Notes under the pieces: generated by a model | Told to the model about the DNA's origin: nothing | What the model saw: only the letters and a program-made list of their open reading frames with translations | Databases searched by the model: none | Assembly (NCBI GenBank): GCA_012295275.1 | Contig: CM022669.1 | Location: 15,992,672 to 16,056,671 of the forward strand | Origin: Chrysomallon squamiferum | Taxonomy: Eukaryota > Mollusca > Gastropoda > Neomphalida > Peltospiridae | Direction of reading: 5' to 3' | Length of the DNA: 64,000 nt | Translations under genes and position numbers: made by a program | Shown here: positions 1-13,305 of the stretch, in pieces | How positions within the stretch are numbered: position 1 is the first letter of the stretch | Layout of the letters: each line of letters begins with the position of its first letter

Positions 1-522
1 TTTATTTTATTTTATTTTTTTGCTTGTTTTGTTTTAATTGTCTTTTATTAGGCGTTGCTTATTCTCCAGCACTGAGTAACCGTTGATTCACTTTTTTCTT
101 GTTTTCTTCTTTTTTTTTCATTCCCGTTTAATACATTACTTTGAATCTAGGTTGAAATATCCATGAACTGAAACGATAAGGTCTTTATGACACCATAAAA
201 CGAGATGAAGAATAGGTTTTCTATAAGAGATTGACATAAATGGTTATTAATAACAGTTAACATTTCAGCGTTTTCAAATTTGTAATGAAGAGACAATAAA
301 TCTGATCTTTTATCAATAAGATTCGTCATGATTTTAGAAAATTTGCTATTGAGGAAAGAAGGAACGTTTGTCAGTTAATTAGCTTGCATGTAGCAGAATA
401 TCATTAACTTGTTTATTTTGTCATCTTTCATCACTCATTAGTTTAGGTAAGACTTTTTTCTTCTTCTTCTTCAAGATAGTTCAATATTCTATTTATTTTC
501 TTTCTCTCTTCTTCTTTTTCTT

Positions 523-553
<31 letters not shown>

Positions 554-3125
554 TTATTATTATTATAATTATTATTATTATTATTATTAGTGTAATTGTT
601 GTTTATCTATTGATTTTATTTTAATTATTTATTATGATCTGAATGGAAAGTATTTCGATGATTAATCTGTTATCTTTCATATGTTAAAATGATAAAATTC
701 TTTTTTCCTTTATCCCAAACTATCTGTCTGTCTACCTATCTATCTATATATCTGTCTTTCTGTCTATCTCAGTAATCTCAATTTCTCTCCTTCTGCCTCT
801 TGCAAACCTTTTTTTTAAATTGTATCTCTTAATCCCCTACTCTATGTATATTTCAATAAAAAAAAAAACTGTAATACACCAGTAATTCCATCTAAAAGCA
901 AAACTGTGTAATCGGCATAAAGACGAAGACATTTTGTTTCTGAGAGGTTGATTCAATTAGAATATCTTCAATTCTAGTCACAATTCTATTAAGACCGATA
1001 CACCGTGATTGTCCTAAGTGCATTTTAAGAGGTCTCGTTCCTAATTTGGAAGAGTGATTTTCGTGAAAATCACAACTGGTCATCTAATGGTCGATCGACA
1101 GCAGTTTGACCCATTTCTTGAATGATATCGTAAGAATGTGAGACGAGTTTTTCATGATTTATCCTTTGTTGTTTTAGAGAGAAAAAAAAAAAAGAGTTTA
1201 ATTTTAGCACTTCCAACGAAATAAACTGAAAGTGTAACTCAGTGCTACTCTTCTGTGTTTGTTTATTTATGTAATAAAAGCACAGCTTGCACACATATAC
1301 ACACACGCACGGACACACAGACACACACACACACACATATATATAACACTGTAGCCTTCATTTTAATAGCAGTGATGCGAAAAGTGTATGGTACTTCCTG
1401 CATTGTCTGCGGAAAAAGAATAAACATAAATGGCAGGGCGACAAAATCCATATTAATAAGTATTATGTTATTACTCAAAACGTTTGTTTAAATACAATAT
1501 TAATACATAACAGAAGAAACAAATAATGTTTTTAACTATATCGATAGAGTTATTCTTCTTTGTTATTATTATTATTTTTTTTTTTTTTCATCTTCTGTTT
1601 TCACAGTACTGCCATGCACCTCTTTTAAATAGAGGAACAATCATAAACTTTTGACGTATTTTATTTTCAGCACGGAATACATTTACTTCAGAATAGTAAC
1701 AACAAATCTAGGCACGTTTCTCCTTTAGCCACATTTATCCAAATAACAAAGTTTAACAATATTCCAAATATGGTATGTATATATATATGTATGTATGTGT
1801 ATCTGTACATTTGTTTGTGTGTGCGTGTGTGTATGAACTGTATGCATATATTCATTAAGTACGTATTTGTATGTGTGTATGTGTGAGTGGGTGTGGGTTT
1901 TTTTTCTTTTTTTTCTACGACACGTCCACTCCAATAAAGCTAAAAGAAAATGCTTCACGCCCTTCGGTTTAAAAATATTAAACATATAATTGTTAAACAC
2001 ATTATTATTATTATTATTATTATTGGTGATGTTGCTATTGTTGTTGCTGCTGCTACTGATGCTGCTGAAGTTGTATCTGTTATCTTTCTTCGTTTTTTTT
2101 TTTTTTTCATTTTCTTATATTTTTACATTTTCATTTCATTTTAACAAATATATAGAATAACCGATAACTGCGTCGTTTTTCTGTTCTCTGCCTAACAAAA
2201 CAATGACCACACAGTCATATTCCATCTTGTGTTGTGTAGTTACTGACAGTTCCACATCCTGTAACGTTCCACATTTTATAACAGTTCCACAGACTGTCAG
2301 TTTTGCATTACATAACCATGCACTCCACAATGAAGCAGACCGCGCAAAATAAACTCATTAGGGAATGCTTCAGACAGTTAAAAAACAACAAAGATAACAA
2401 TGTTATGTTTGAATTCCGTCGAGAATCACGTATTGTTTTAACATTCGCATATCCGATATTTAAAACGTGCTAACCTGTAGCTAATTTGGTTTGCTTTAGT
2501 AGTATATCGTTGAACATTCGATCATTCGTTCATTAACTCATGCATTCGTTCGTTCATTCTCTTTATTCGTTCATCATTCGTTCATTTGTTTCTTCCTTTA
2601 TTCATGCGTTAAATCATTCGTCACTAAAGTTTCTTAGCAATGTAGTTTTTTTTACAAATTTTGGCTTAATCTGTTTTATGTTTTCTTTCTTGCTATTACT
2701 ATCTTTTCTTTCTTGACATGACGTTCTGTTTTAAAAATGCACATACATACAACGCAAACAGTTTAAAAAAAAAAAAAAAAAAATTCGTTGGGTTCTTTGC
2801 GAATAAGCTGTTTCAATAAACAAAATTTAGTTCTGTCTACAGTGTTGTTGTTTGTTGAGTTTTTTATTTCATTTTTCTTCTTTTCCTTTTTCTTTTTTCC
2901 CCAACAGAACGGTTCTTCAGACTTAATAAAAATGAATTTCCAGTCATCACAGTTCGCACCTGACTTTTAACCAAAGCAATATTTTAAACATTTATGTAAT
3001 CCTCGTTCTAAAAGAAGAAATTCTGGCATTACCGTTTTTGACAAGAACTGTTTACCTTTTATGTGCTGATAAGTCTATTCAAAGTAGATTCACAGGACAT
3101 AAGGATATGTTTCCTACTGTCTTTT
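1..3125. other. Non-coding 3' flank of the receptor gene, repeat-rich
   Basis: No coding region is recognisable. The stretch holds a CTT/ATT microsatellite, a short CA run near 1310-1340, imperfect TA/TG DNA near 1776-1870, an ATT run near 2003-2025, a degenerate CATTCGTT-type repeat at about 2512-2620 and a poly-A run at about 2764-2783. Short open frames are low-complexity or lack any family signature. Hexamers reading AATAAA on the minus strand occur near 2863, 2597 and 2562. They are the nearest candidate polyadenylation signals downstream of the receptor stop codon, but which one is used cannot be told from sequence. Confidence 0.7.
508..590. repeat. CTT then ATT trinucleotide microsatellite
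   Basis: A run of CTT units passes directly into ATT units. Confidence 0.95.
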
Positions 3126-3485
3126 AGTTAAGCGCTAATCCTTTCGTTTTACAACTGACGCTGTTGTTTTAATCCTACTGTATTTAACTTAATCATTAAT
3201 CTATTCATTATAATCTTGACCGCACTGTATTAATCCTATTGTAGTTTAAGTTAATCGTTAATCCTTCTGTTACACCTTGATGTTGTTGTTTTAATCCTCC
3301 ACCATTTAATTTAATCGATAATCCTTTTGCTATCCTCTTTATACCCTTGTTTTAATCTTGCCGTATTTAACTTAATCATTAATATTTTCACTATAACTTT
3401 GTTATTTTTTTAATATTTAATCCCCTACTGTATTTAACTTAAATTGCTAATCCTTTCGTTATACTCTCGACGTTGTTGTCTTTGA
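3126..3485. repeat. Degenerate ~60-bp tandem repeat overlapping the receptor C-terminus
   Basis: About six diverged copies of a roughly 60-bp unit, each with a TAATCCTTTCGTTAT-like segment, a GACGTTGTTGT-like segment and a TATTTAACTTAATCATT-like segment. The last copy runs into the receptor reading frame: the stop codon (3459-3461) and about the last eight codons lie inside the shared unit. Either the array grew from the end of the coding exon, or it supplied the receptor with a new C-terminus. Unit boundaries are approximate. Confidence 0.7.
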
Positions 3486-4197
3486 AGTGCTTCCGCGTAT
3501 GGAAACTCCTTTAGAATCGAACGAATCAAACCTTGTTCTTCTGTACCTGCGTCTCTCCAGACGGTAACACACAAAACAAAGACAACGCTTGAAATTCCTA
3601 CGAAAGTTTTGACTGAAAATGCTGTACAGAATCGGATTGGCCGCCGAGTTGAGGTGAGTGATGATCATGACGAAAACTAGAAACTCCCAGTGTTCCGGAA
3701 GAGGCGATTTGGAAAAGGCGTTGTACAAGAAGTGAATCTGATGCGGCGAATAACTGGTGAAGTAAATGAGGACGCTGGCTACGAGCATCTTCACGACGCC
3801 CTTCCTTGCCCTGATGGTGTCCGCGGCGCGACCGCTGCGGCAGTTGGAGTCCGGCCTCATCTGAAACTGTGTGTTGAGCTTCTCCGTGCTGGCGTAAAGA
3901 CGTCTTCCGATGATGGCGTACAGAATGACCTGCACGACCAACGGTAAGAAGTAGAAAAGTAAAGATTCCATGTATTTGAAGATCATGAAGTATTTCTGGT
4001 GCTCGTTCCTGTCCATGGAGAATATGATGCGACACAGCGAGACTGGGTGATTGGGCAACACAGGCACGACTTGGTTGAAGATTAATGTCGGTAGTCCACA
4101 GCCTATTGACAAAGGCCAGATGCACGCGATCACAAACAGGATCTTCTTTCGCGTGCAGACGATGTGCGCTTTTATTGGAAATACGATGGCGACGAAC
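3459..4197 (-). CDS. Class A peptide-type GPCR, exon 2 (TM4-TM7 and C-tail)
   Basis: Second and last coding exon of a rhodopsin-family receptor, a plasma-membrane protein that relays an extracellular ligand, probably a neuropeptide, to G proteins. The acceptor is a pyrimidine-rich tract ending TTTGCAG just above 4197. Exon 2 supplies the last base of the Arg145 codon and residues 146-390. In order: F146 completes the E-R-F motif; TM4 has W172; C200 in extracellular loop 2 is the expected disulphide partner of C120; TM5 has P230; the third intracellular loop is basic; TM6 reads S-Y-S-P at 293-296 where most family members have C-W-x-P; TM7 has N332-P-x-x-Y336; helix 8 is basic, with Cys 350, 352 and 355 as palmitoylation candidates. 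The protein ends T-S-R-V, a class I PDZ-ligand pattern. Exons 1 and 2 total 1173 nt, exactly 391 codons with stop, normal for the family. Class A membership is secure; the ligand is not identified. Plus-strand and other-frame ORFs here are shadows. Confidence 0.95.
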
Positions 4198-4638
4198 CTG
4201 CAAATTTAAACGGAAAAATAAATAAATATATGCTTAATCAAAGTTATGGAATACATAGAATTTTTTTTTATATCTTTAATTTTTTTGTTACTTATATTTT
4301 ACCTTGTTGGCTGCTTTGTGCCATTTAAAACTCGATAACGTATCTTTATTGTAGTCCGTTATTTAATTTAAATAAATAAATAACTTAATTAATTATATGT
4401 TGCAAGAGTTTTGATATATATGGTGTATGGACAGACATGTGAATGGCTAGATACAAAAATCAATATATTAAAGATTAGTAATACAAAGTAGCCCAAGACT
4501 GATGTATTTAGATATTATTTTTTATCTGTTAAATTAAAACAAAATCACACTGTATTCGTAAATATAGCATTTCTTTCGAGAAGAAAAAAAAAGAAAGAAA
4601 AAGACATAAAAAAATCCAAAATCAATGAAACAGTATAG

Positions 4639-4880
4639 AAAATTAATGTATATATATATATATATACATCCATATGTGTATATGTGTGAGCATAATATAA
4701 ATAAATATGTTTGTATCTATGTATGGATGTGTGTATATATCTGTCTGTATGCATGCATGTATGTCTGCATGTATGTCTGTCTGTCTGTATGTATGTATGT
4801 ATATATGTATGTATGCATGCATGTATGCATGTCTGTATGTATGTATGTATGTATGGATGGATGGATGTATTTATGTACTT
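4639..4880. repeat. TA/TATG microsatellite
   Basis: A TA run is followed by interrupted TATG/CATG/TCTG tetranucleotides. The apparent ORFs rich in Tyr, Met, Val and Cys are read from this repeat. Confidence 0.95.
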
Positions 4881-5210
4881 ATGTAAATAATGAGTTTATT
4901 AATCCAAATTACTTTTTAACGCTGGATCATTTGACGCTGATCTATATTTATTTGTCAGACAAGCTGCACATTAAACTACTAACAGAACAGAACGTTTCAC
5001 CTAGACACAATTTCCCTTAAGGGTGAATTTTCTGCCTCGGGAAAACGTGTCTAACGTGATGAGAATTAGTCTAAACTTGTCTAGACAATGCTTCGTTTAA
5101 ATCCGCGAGTCACGAGAGCTTGCCATAAAATAAACGAAGTCATATTAATAATTAAATCCAGCCACGTATGGATATTAATAGTGACACAAAGGTCATGGTT
5201 ACAGCAATTG

Positions 5211-5282
<72 letters not shown>
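5211..5282. repeat. Poly-A (~40) followed by AAT repeat
   Basis: An uninterrupted A run of about 40 bases passes into AAT units. This could be the tail of an old retroposed copy, but no body is recognisable upstream. A second A run of about 29 bases lies at 5702-5730. Confidence 0.9.
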
Positions 5283-5285
<3 letters not shown>

Positions 5286-5697
5286 TTTGTTGTACTTATT
5301 TACTTTTATTGCGCTCTGATTTTTTTTTTAATTACTATTCATCTGATTTGTTTATTTTATTATTATATTTTGTTTCTTTTGCGCCTTGGGCGGGGTAAAG
5401 GAAATGATGAGAGTTTTTATTGTTTACTGTTCAAGTAGGTGTAATATATCTGTATGATAGATAAAGTGTATCTTCATCGTTGAAGCATAATTGCGCTCAC
5501 TAATAAGCTGTAGGTACGTATTAATACAGTACAATATTTGTGTTTGTCACTACAATTATCATGTTCTTTTTATTACTGTTGTTATTGTGTTATTATTTTT
5601 ATTACAAATGTTTGATTTTCCACAATACTGGATATATCTACTTGCCAATATCTAAATTATGACATCATTAATTCAGCTTTAGAAAAAACAACAAACA

Positions 5698-5731
<34 letters not shown>

Positions 5732-6369
5732 ATGACAGGCTATAGTGACATTAATTTTGTGAAACACCTTCTTGTTTTAAAATTAGATTAATTCCTAATA
5801 CTTTCCATCGAGCCCCTTTCTTTGTAATCCAGCCACAAAATGAATGTTTGTTGGAGATCCTGGTCAAATGGGGCATTAACCGACTTAAGAACACTGAGCT
5901 TACGTTTGCCATTCATGGAGAAGTGTTACAGTTAATGCCCAAATAACTTTCTCAAGAATTCTTGGATTTAACTTGCCACTCGTACAAAACTGTTATAGAT
6001 GATACCCAAATTGCCTAAAGAACTCGATCGTAAGAAAGATATTACCCGACATTAAAAAAGGAATAAAACTGTAAGAGAATATTTCAAATGATTTATGTAC
6101 CTAAAGCCCGATTTTTTTTCAAAGATCACTGTTAGTGTAGTCCCGTACAAACTATCCCTTTCTGCTAACTGACAAGAATAGCCTACGTGAAAGAAAAAAA
6201 ACAACAGGGTTTTTGTTTCTCTAGATTCATTTTCAGGTGCAAGCAATATTTTGCACAAGCGTACATTAGTAATAAGCAGAAACAATGGGAACTGTCGTTA
6301 AACAAATAATATTTACACCGTTATTATGAAATTATAATAAGAATGTTGTTGTTTTTCATTTTTTTATAG

Positions 6370-6373
<4 letters not shown>

Positions 6374-6418
<45 letters not shown>
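6374..6418. repeat. CA dinucleotide microsatellite
   Basis: About 22 uninterrupted AC units. Confidence 0.97.
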
Positions 6419-6420
<2 letters not shown>

Positions 6421-8352
6421 TACACATGCACACAGTAATCTGGCCTGGTATGGAATGCATGCTCTAATTCAAGTTCTATATTGCTAATCGTAATTATCTC
6501 AGTGTGGCTTTAATGTATTACGTGACTGCAATGTATGTATTATCCGCGCTGGACACGTAATTCACTTCTTTTTTAATTCTTCTTTCACATGATCGTTGCA
6601 TGTTAATGATCAATATTCCGCTGCCACAATGAACTGAGACAGTGAAAAACAAACAACAACCCAAAAACGACAGGGAAAAGGAAGAGAGAAAGTGAATAGG
6701 AATAAAACAGGGTGAACATTCCATAAAGAATTAACTGATGAAGCTATTTTAGTGTCGTGCGTAACATTGAAAAGTTATTGTCCGTATTCTTGTTTTATAT
6801 TTGCTTTTGTTGTTTGTTTTTTTTTTCTAATTTTCTTTCTTCATTTTCATTTTGTTTGACCCTCCGTTCATTTATGACTTGATTCTAGAAAATAAACAGA
6901 TTTTATGCTGATTCAATCTTTCGTTTAAAATTCGATGCTATTTTCAACACACTATTTCATAAAATATCGCAAAGAGATTTTTGTTTGGAAAAGCACCTTG
7001 ATGTCTTTGATGTTGTAATTTTATTTCTGTTATTTCTAATATAAAGATTTACTATCCTATAAAAATCTCGTAGCTAGAGAGAATTGTATCCTCCCATTAC
7101 GATGTGAATGGTGACGTAGTTACAAGGTTATATGATTTAATATGATATTAGAGGCGGATTCGAGAGTTAAAAAAGGGAGTGTCTTTGTTGTAATGAATAC
7201 ATTTTTCGAAATAATATTCACTGTGACGAAGACAGAAGACAGCAAGCTATATTGTATTATATATTAGGGGTGAATCCAAGATTTTATTAAGGAAATATTA
7301 TATGTATAGTGAAGATACCAATTTTAGCATAATGAAGAAAAGCTCGGGTTGCAAAAGACTAATAGAGTTCTTAGATATTTGTGTTTCTTTGACGACGTAT
7401 GAAATGAAAGTTCAATTACATTCAACGTTCCTTTACGACAAGCCTTGCCTTTGCTCCCCGCCAGCTGCTTCTGTTTGTTATACATCTACTGCTGGGAGAT
7501 TAACTGAATAAAACAAATGATGATGGGCGAATTACTGATTCATCTATGCCCACGCAATTCATTTCTGTTCACCGTGCACTTATTTCCGTTTCCGTTTCAA
7601 GGAGACTGAGAGAAAGGATGTTAGACGAGTTACGTCAGCCATTACTGAACAGTGCGAATGCACTAAAATGATTTCATTATTGTGAAAGCGATCTTCAAGA
7701 ATTTGTATGGTCAGTTTACGAAGGTTTAGGTGGAATTTGAATCATATCTATCACAACAGGACAAACTGACAGTACTGTAAATATTAATGAAAAAGCTTGA
7801 TAGTTAAATATATTAATAACTAACAACATACGATTTTCTTTTTTCTTTGACTGATAATGAGGACAACTTACAGAAAGCTCATTGCTTCTAGAATAAAGAG
7901 ATCTTTCGCTTCTTAATGCATTTACTGAGAATATGCCTTTAAGGTAATGGAAAATAGCCAAATTAGTATACCATTCTATCAGTATCTCGCTCAAGGTAAA
8001 GATGGGAATGATGGTTCGAGCAAGCTTAAATTAATCTTTTGGTTTCAGCTCGAACAGCGATACTACCTGTATCCGCATCCAAAGTAAGCATATGAAATGC
8101 ACCTCTCTAAAAATATGCTTATTTAGCTAATGAAACACATTTCATTTTAGAAAAATTATGTGCATTACAATGATGGCGCACCTTATTATTTTTTCTCTTC
8201 TCACGGGTGGATTGCAAAATACTGTCTTCGTTCTTGATGCCTAAGAATCTTTCACTCAATACATCTGGTTTAGCAGCAGGACTTCTACTGCCAAAACAAT
8301 CGGTATAAAACAGTCATAGACGTTTTTCTACATTCGTTAATTTGCAATAATC

Positions 8353-8624
8353 ATGTGTAAATAATGGACCTAACAATTCCCTGTAGTACTGCTTTTTCTT
8401 TTGGAGTAGATGATGTACAGCTGTGTTCACGTCCATTTATTTATGTCTATGCTGATGATTATTTATATGTGACTTATGTGTAAATAATGAATCTAACAAT
8501 TCCGTGTCGGATTATCGACAGAGGACGTCTGTAGTTCTGCTCTTTCTTTTGGAGTAGACGTTGTACAGCTGTGTTCACATCCATTTGTTTATGTCTATGC
8601 CGATGGTTATCTATATATGACTTA
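8353..8624. repeat. Tandem direct duplication, ~123-bp unit
   Basis: Two adjacent copies (about 8353-8475 and 8476-8624) both begin ATGTGTAAATAATG and share the segments TTTTGGAGTAGA and GTACAGCTGTGTTCAC. The second copy has an insertion of about 25 bases after the shared AACAATTCC. No coding potential is seen. Confidence 0.85.
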
Positions 8625-10093
8625 AAATATACTTGTGTGCCTATGCTCCACACCGCTTAAAGGAAATAAACTACTACCGGACAATAGACACTTCCATGGA
8701 CATCTGGTCCTTCTTGTGAAAGCACATCTCGTAGATTTTCCTAAGCGTTTTTTATTTTTTTTTCTGTTGACTCATTGACTCTCTATACTATAATAATTTC
8801 CTACACGTAAGTATATGCCTCTGGAAGAAGGTAACAAAATTTACATCAATATGTGTTTTAGGCGTATCAGATAATTAAATTTCCACATGGTCATGCTTTT
8901 ATATATATAAATTTGGTGATTTTAACTAATTTTACATATTTTGATCATTTGAAGGTAATTAACTAAACATAGCTTCTAACGAATATACATAGCTTCATCC
9001 GTACGAATTTCAGTGACATTAACTCAATCAACATTTTACACGACCTCCACAGTTTAGTATACAAAACAAAGTAAACATGAAAATGTTTCGCTGATCACCT
9101 TTCTGCTAGTTAACAATTTCTGAAAGTAGACGACCCATTACTACTCCAATAAAATGCAACTATTTGTCTACCAAATGGTTTTAACCCTAAATTATAAGTT
9201 TGTGTTAAAGGTGTGCAAATCAATTACAAATGTTATTAGGCCAACATTAACGTGTATGTTGATCCATTGACTGTTACTGCCCATAATTTCGCCAGAGATC
9301 GATCTGCTTTTTTGCTTAATACCAACCTTATTTGATAAAACGTATCAGCAAAGGAAATCGGATCCGAACATCATGTGTAAACTTTAACAACTGTTGGAGG
9401 CTCGGAAGCGAAATAAAAGTTAATTTTCATTGCCGAAGGCGAGGATAAATCGTCAAAATTAATGATGTCTTAGAATACGCTGGAAACTGATTGTGTTACT
9501 GATTCATAAGAAATTTGACATCGGCTTTTGCAGAATGCGTGTATTAATGTACATGGTCAAAGCCCGCAGGAAAATAATAATAGTTTAACTTCAAATGCAC
9601 AAAGTATGACTCGCTTATAAAGTCTGCAGTTAGAATATGAATACTTTTAAAAGAAATCTCGAAACAAGTGCAGGTTATTGAAAGAGTAAGCTACATGTCG
9701 ATTTAAATTATTCGGCGAAGAAGAGAAAATGAAATTTAAATAGAAAAAAAAAAAAAAAAAAAAGAAGAAAAAATACAACTTGAAAACCAACAGAAAAAAA
9801 TATCCTCATTTAGCTAATTCTGGTATATGTGTTTGCTTTAACAGATGTAAAATTTAATAGTTAATTTTGAATTAAGAAGAAAACGTTACACAAAAAAAGA
9901 AAGAAAAAAGGTGATGATAAATGAAGAGCATAGAAAAAATATACTAAAAAGATAAAAATCAAGAAAAGAAAGAAAGAACTAATGAAAGAACCAAAGAAAG
10001 CAGAAACGAAAAATAATGCAGTAGAACGGAAAGAAAATGATATATCAATTGTCAGATAAGGTATGATGAGATGAAGATAAATATATCGGTATG

Positions 10094-10096
<3 letters not shown>

Positions 10097-10142
<46 letters not shown>
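10097..10142. repeat. TA dinucleotide microsatellite
   Basis: About 23 AT units. Confidence 0.97.
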
Positions 10143-10145
<3 letters not shown>

Positions 10146-10527
10146 TTATGGTAAAATCATGTGGCAATATTTCTATGGCCTTTCACTAATATTTTTCTGT
10201 TTCAAGTAAATTTTATTTTGTTTCACTTGGATTAGTTTTTAAAAAGTAAAGAAAATATCCTTCAATAGCACCGCATTACAATTCATTAAAGTCATTTCAA
10301 CTCCTCAATTTACTGGTCCGGATTAACCGCATAACCAAAAACCATTTAGACCGATAAGCAAATTCAATAGAGCTATACAACAACACTGGAAACTTAGAGC
10401 CGTGCAGTAAGTGTGTTCTCTAATAAGCCAAAGGGTCTTGTCATTTTTGACTGACACGTGATTACGTCAGTCCAACGAAGAGGACATTATCTGATGTCAG
10501 ATGTTCCTAATGCTGTATCTCACCTTT

Positions 10528-10874
10528 TCAGAATAAATTTTGCCACCGAGATGAATTTGAATCGTCGCTGAACATTCTGTATTGAAGAAAAATAATTCCA
10601 TTCGAGAGACAAGCCAAGAGTTTTAAAATTAGACCGTTAAAATGAGGAGATAAATAATGCAATTCAGTGTTGCCGAACCAGGAACTGTAACAAGTAGAAT
10701 CTAGCGCATTACGAACCCGTGCAGAGTATTCCGTCCTGAGAGCAAATTTTATTGTGATTGAACTCGGACACGCGAGACGAATTTCAATACAACAGACATA
10801 ATTGGAAATGGGGAGACGAGAAACAAAAGAAAGATGATTCAATAAATTTAAGAATGAGAAAGATAGAACGAGCA
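10528..10874 (-). other. Unrecognised 115-codon ORF in the intron
   Basis: Open from an ATG at 10874 to a stop at 10528, about 115 codons and not made of simple repeat. It has a hydrophobic start and several Cys, but no motif or family pattern that I recognise. It lies on the same strand as the receptor, inside its large intron, with no visible splice or initiation support. Most likely a chance ORF or the remnant of an unclassified repeat. Confidence 0.15.
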
Positions 10875-10947
10875 TAAAGGCGGATAAACAGCGACACACA
10901 CATGTATATGTGATTACAGAAGTTAATATTCTCGTAGCAGACTACAT

Positions 10948-10980
<33 letters not shown>

Positions 10981-12062
10981 TATACGATTTAAAAATAAGA
11001 AATTATACTCTCTGCAACTGAATGCGGTGTGCGTTAAAAGGGTCGTATATATGTGTAAGAAACAAAACGATTTTTTTTTCTGTCATCTAGATGGATTATT
11101 TTTCTCTGTTTCTGAAAATAAGTGTTAATACTCAGATCTGTCCTGTCAAGAACAGCTCAGTCAAACATATTCAGACGTTTCAAGGCTGACGGATAAGAAT
11201 CGGTAATAACTGCGAAATTGGAAATGTAGATGGAAATGTGCAAAATGACGTACATACGTACATACATACACACATACAATCACACATTAGATAGAAAGAT
11301 AGATAGATAGACAGAGACAGATATACACAGATAGACAGATTGATAAACAGAATGGGAGAAATAAATATTTACACAAAGACTACAACCAGTTCAGAGTAGT
11401 AAGTTTCCATTATTTATAAATGCTATATTCATGACAAACCACAGTCAAAACACTGATTGCGCTTAGATAAGTTAAATATTTGATACAAAAAAACCAACAA
11501 ATCTCTGGATGAACTCAGATTTTTTGTAATTATTGAATATAATTTTATTTCATTGTGTTCTGTAACCGTTATCAAATTCATATACGGTGGTAAATAATAA
11601 AATGAATGTACAGTATCAAAATGGAAATTATTATTTCATAGACCTGCTTACCTGAACATCTATAATGTTACCTACTGAAAAGTTAGCAGAAGAGCACACT
11701 CATTACGTGTTTAACAAAGATTCGCCGAATTACGTCACGTATTTAATTGTGCTTTCGTAGACAGTGACGTTACGTCATGTCATTGACTATAAATATGTTA
11801 ACTTTTACTCTGTTTATAAATGCAGACATATATATTAATGCATGTTGACGATACTAAAAAATAAAATAAAAATGGATATGTGATGGATGTGGCTTTCGCA
11901 GGGTGGTGTAATCGTGAGAGTTTCAAGATTTAGAGTTTTGACAGTATCAGTTTAGCTATACACTGAACTTCACTGATGCATTTTTACGAAGATACGATCT
12001 GCCAAAATGTGAACAGAAAGAACATAACGTACTTATTGTTTCAGATGTTGCCGTTGCTCTAG

Positions 12063-12079
12063 TTATTTATTTATTTATT

Positions 12080-12118
<39 letters not shown>

Positions 12119-12124
12119 TTTTAC

Positions 12125-12163
<39 letters not shown>

Positions 12164-12167
12164 GTTC
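12063..12167. repeat. TTTA tetranucleotide microsatellite
   Basis: About 25 TTTA units with two small interruptions. A T-rich, ATT/ATC-repeat stretch follows at about 12540-12745. Confidence 0.95.
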
Positions 12168-13014
12168 GTTAGTTAGTTTTATCATACAGATTACAGTATT
12201 TAAGTACATATTACATGCACATGAAAAAAGCAATCATAAAACTCCCCCAACAAAATCCATGCGCTTAACGGAAAAAAAAAACAACGAACAGCATGATAAT
12301 TGAAGTACGCTTCGCAAAAATGCAATATGAAACCAAACCTTGTAATGTTTACGCCCAAATAGCTGGCTTTGGCGCAAGATTTTATCTTTTTCTTAATACA
12401 AGTTTTATGAACTTTAAAGATCTTGAGAAATTCAAGAAGAAAAAAAGAAGAGAAAAAAGAAGAAGAAATGTTTTGATGTCTTACTGTATGTTTTTATTTA
12501 TTTATTTATTTATCTGTTTGTTTATCTGGTGTGGTATTTTTTATGATTATTATTATTATTGTTTTTTGGTTTATTATTTATTGATTGATTTATTATTTAT
12601 TTATTTATTATTTATTTGTCTTACTGTTGTTTTTTTCTTTCTTGTTTTTTTAATTTACTTTATTATTATTATTATTATTATTATCATCATCGTCATTATT
12701 ATTATTATTATCATCATCATCATCATCATTATTATTATTATTGAATTTTATGTTTCACTGAATATTTCAGTATAAAATATGATCTTCGCTTGAAGGTTGC
12801 AATTCACATAGGAAACGTTCCAGTAATACTGAGCCTTATGAATGGAGTCAGTTTGAGCTGGAATCCTTATTTCTCTATGGAAATCACATGCCCAGCAGTT
12901 TGCAATTAACTAGCTTTAGTGAACTGAGGGTTTCAGATATTGTCGATTATCCCTCATGCATTAACCTTCGGATTGAATTGCATATAATACAATAACAGTA
13001 AAAAAATAACAAAA

Positions 13015-13114
<100 letters not shown>

Positions 13115-13265
13115 AAGGAATTGTCATGTTTTTTAAATTTAAATATATGTAATAATGTAATGAATGGAAAAAGAGAAATGAAGGAAAATGAAAATATACT
13201 AAACATGCACAAACGTGTCTAAATGTGTTATTGTTTGTATATATATATATATATATATGTGTGTG

Positions 13266-13305
<40 letters not shown>

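Noticed and set aside
3598-4203. 201-codon minus-strand ORF and an 85-codon plus-strand ORF over receptor exon 2
   Set aside because: Both are alternate frames of the GPCR exon. The chosen frame carries all 7TM landmarks and the correct splice phase.
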